Assembly (NCBI RefSeq): GCF_900100945.1
Contig: NZ_FNCG01000007.1
Coordinates: 37,576 to 101,575 of the forward strand
Reading direction: 5' to 3'
DNA length: 64,000 nt
DNA from: Mucilaginibacter gossypii
GTDB lineage: Bacteria > Bacteroidota > Bacteroidia > Sphingobacteriales > Sphingobacteriaceae
Shown: one piece after another, positions 62,569 to 64,000 of the stretch
Layout: each line of letters opens with the position of its first letter
Numbering within the stretch: position 1 is the first letter of the stretch
Notes under the pieces: generated by a model
The model's database searches: none
What the model was told of the DNA's origin: nothing
Seen by the model: the letters and a program-made list of their open reading frames with translations, nothing else
Made by a program: the position numbers and the translations under genes

Positions 62569-63579
62569 ATGATCAAACGTACACTTCACTTCAGTAATCC
62601 GGCGTATCTAAGTTTAACACAAGGTCAGTTAATTATCGATCTTCCACACTTGAAAATTTTAGGCGAACAGGAATCTAGAAAATCCGTACCTATTGAAGAT
62701 ATCGGAATTCTTGTGCTGGATCACCAACAGATTACCATTACGCACGGATGTATTGCAGCATTATTAGATAACAACGCTGCAATCATCACTTGCAACGATA
62801 CACACCATCCAACAGGAATGATGTTGCCGATTGATGGGCATGACACACAAAGTGAACGGTTCCGGCATCAGATTGACGCTTCACAACCGTTGAAGAAACA
62901 GCTTTGGCAACAAACAATTCAAACCAAAATTTTAAATCAAGCTGCGGTATTAGCAGACCGGGGAATTGCACATGACAACATGTTGTATTGGGCGAAGTCT
63001 GTACGTTCAGGCGACCCGGATAATTATGAAGGGCGGGCTGCCGCTTACTACTGGAAAAATGTCTTTCCCAAGAAAGTTGAATTCTTCCGCGGTCGTGAGG
63101 GCGATCCTCCCAATAATTTGCTGAATTACGGTTACGCAATTTTAAGAGCCATTGTAGCGCGCGGACTGGTATGTTCAGGCCTAATACCAACATTAGGAAT
63201 CCATCACCGGAATAAATATAATGCCTATTGCCTTGCTGATGATATTATGGAACCTTACCGCCCGTATGTCGATTTGATAGTTTTAAAGATTATTGATAAT
63301 GGTGAGAACTTTTTAGAGCTGGGCAATTCCATTAAATCCCAATTATTAGCTATTGCATCTGTTGACGTACGGTTTGAAAAAAGCAGAAGTCCTTTAATGG
63401 TTGGCGTACAAAACACAACGGCGTCTTTAGCCAGATGTTACGAAGGAAAGAACAGGAAAATAAACTACCCTGTTATGAAAAATTTTAACCCCAAAAAGGG
63501 CGTAACCTCCAACGTTGATGAGGATTTCAAATATGAGGATACAGGAAGTACGATTGAATACAACTTAGAAAACGAATAA
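62569..63579 (+). CDS. cas1: Cas1, type II
   Basis: A 336-residue Cas1 integrase. It begins with the beta-rich N-terminal domain (KRTLHFSNPAYLSLTQGQLI; SVPIEDIGILVLDHQQITIT). The helical catalytic domain carries the metal ligands: Glu in NYEGRAAAYYWKNVF, His in GLIPTLGIHHRNKYNAYCLA, and Asp/Glu in DDIMEPYRPYVD. Together with Cas2 it inserts new spacers. It is read divergently from cas9, on the same strand as the tracrRNA and cas2. Intact, unlike cas9. Confidence 0.94.
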   Translation: MIKRTLHFSNPAYLSLTQGQLIIDLPHLKILGEQESRKSVPIEDIGILVLDHQQITITHGCIAALLDNNAAIITCNDTHHPTGMMLPIDGHDTQSERFRHQIDASQPLKKQLWQQTIQTKILNQAAVLADRGIAHDNMLYWAKSVRSGDPDNYEGRAAAYYWKNVFPKKVEFFRGREGDPPNNLLNYGYAILRAIVARGLVCSGLIPTLGIHHRNKYNAYCLADDIMEPYRPYVDLIVLKIIDNGENFLELGNSIKSQLLAIASVDVRFEKSRSPLMVGVQNTTASLARCYEGKNRKINYPVMKNFNPKKGVTSNVDEDFKYEDTGSTIEYNLENE

Positions 63580-63595
63580 TATCTCCATTTGATGA

Positions 63596-63925
<330 letters not shown>

Positions 63926-63931
63926 AATTTC

Positions 63932-63960
63932 AAATCCGGAAGCCCAAGCAACCGGATTTT
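63932..63960 (+). terminator. Hairpin directly after cas2
   Basis: 8-bp perfect stem AAATCCGG / CCGGATTT with a 12-nt loop, followed by one more T, 6 bp after the cas2 stop. Possible terminator of cas1-cas2 or part of an array leader. Confidence 0.45.
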
Positions 63961-64000
63961 CAAATCCTAAATTAGAACACAAGTAACTGATTTTTAAATA

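Noticed and set aside
63926..64000. Start of a CRISPR array after cas2
   Set aside because: The 75 bp contain only one hairpin and no repeat that could pair with the anti-repeat; any array lies beyond the window.

Overview
The window looks like chromosome from a member of Bacteroidota, most likely Sphingobacteriaceae of the Mucilaginibacter/Pedobacter type. This is inferred from SusC/SusD pairs, an ECF sigma/FecR pair, a 14-helix DHA2 exporter, DUF6520/MauE genes, weak Shine-Dalgarno signals and a TTTG/TAnnTTT-type promoter. No rRNA or tRNA gene was seen. No complete insertion sequence was seen, but there are several decayed genes and scars.

Layout. 1-5.4 kb: a two-gene lipoprotein/small membrane protein module, a DinB-like gene and a 5'-truncated TonB receptor. 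5.4-9.4 kb: a large unknown (probably sugar-related) protein, a DUF421 protein and a GH130 enzyme. 9.7-25 kb: a long stress and maintenance block. It holds a FAD/Rieske oxidoreductase, SpoIIAA-like, CinA, DUF72, DUF2252 and iron-permease-like genes, a frameshifted PA2169-family gene, DUF4142, two SDRs (one with a Tat signal), a zinc alcohol dehydrogenase, a KatE catalase with an adjacent ankyrin protein, and a YciE/F ferritin-like protein. 25.6-28.4 kb: small secreted proteins, a di-haem cytochrome c peroxidase and a scrambled GMC oxidoreductase fragment. 28.5-39 kb: a polysaccharide utilisation locus (GH31, SusD, SusC with STN domain, FecR anti-sigma, divergent ECF sigma). 39.3-41.9 kb: a divergent exporter/AraC regulator pair.

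42.6-56.6 kb is the most unusual part: a class I lanthipeptide-like locus. An overlooked 52-residue precursor (44285-44443, minus) lies in front of an RteC-like gene. It is divergent from a LytS-type kinase and LytTR regulator, and a full-length LanB dehydratase follows. No LanC cyclase, protease or ABC exporter is present. Instead the locus runs into a MauE/DoxX protein, a DUF6520 peptide, a SusD/SusC pair and a TlpA-thioredoxin protein with a DUF3738-like tail. Two 10-bp direct repeats 21 bp apart sit between precursor and kinase and look like a LytTR operator.

57-64 kb is a type II-C CRISPR-Cas locus: cas9 (minus), a recognisable tracrRNA gene just upstream of it, and cas1-cas2 (plus). The cas9 frame is interrupted by a single in-frame TAA at 60137-60139. 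All nuclease motifs are still readable on either side. No CRISPR array lies inside the window, which ends 75 bp after cas2.

All function calls are from reading the translated sequence and family knowledge; no database search was run.
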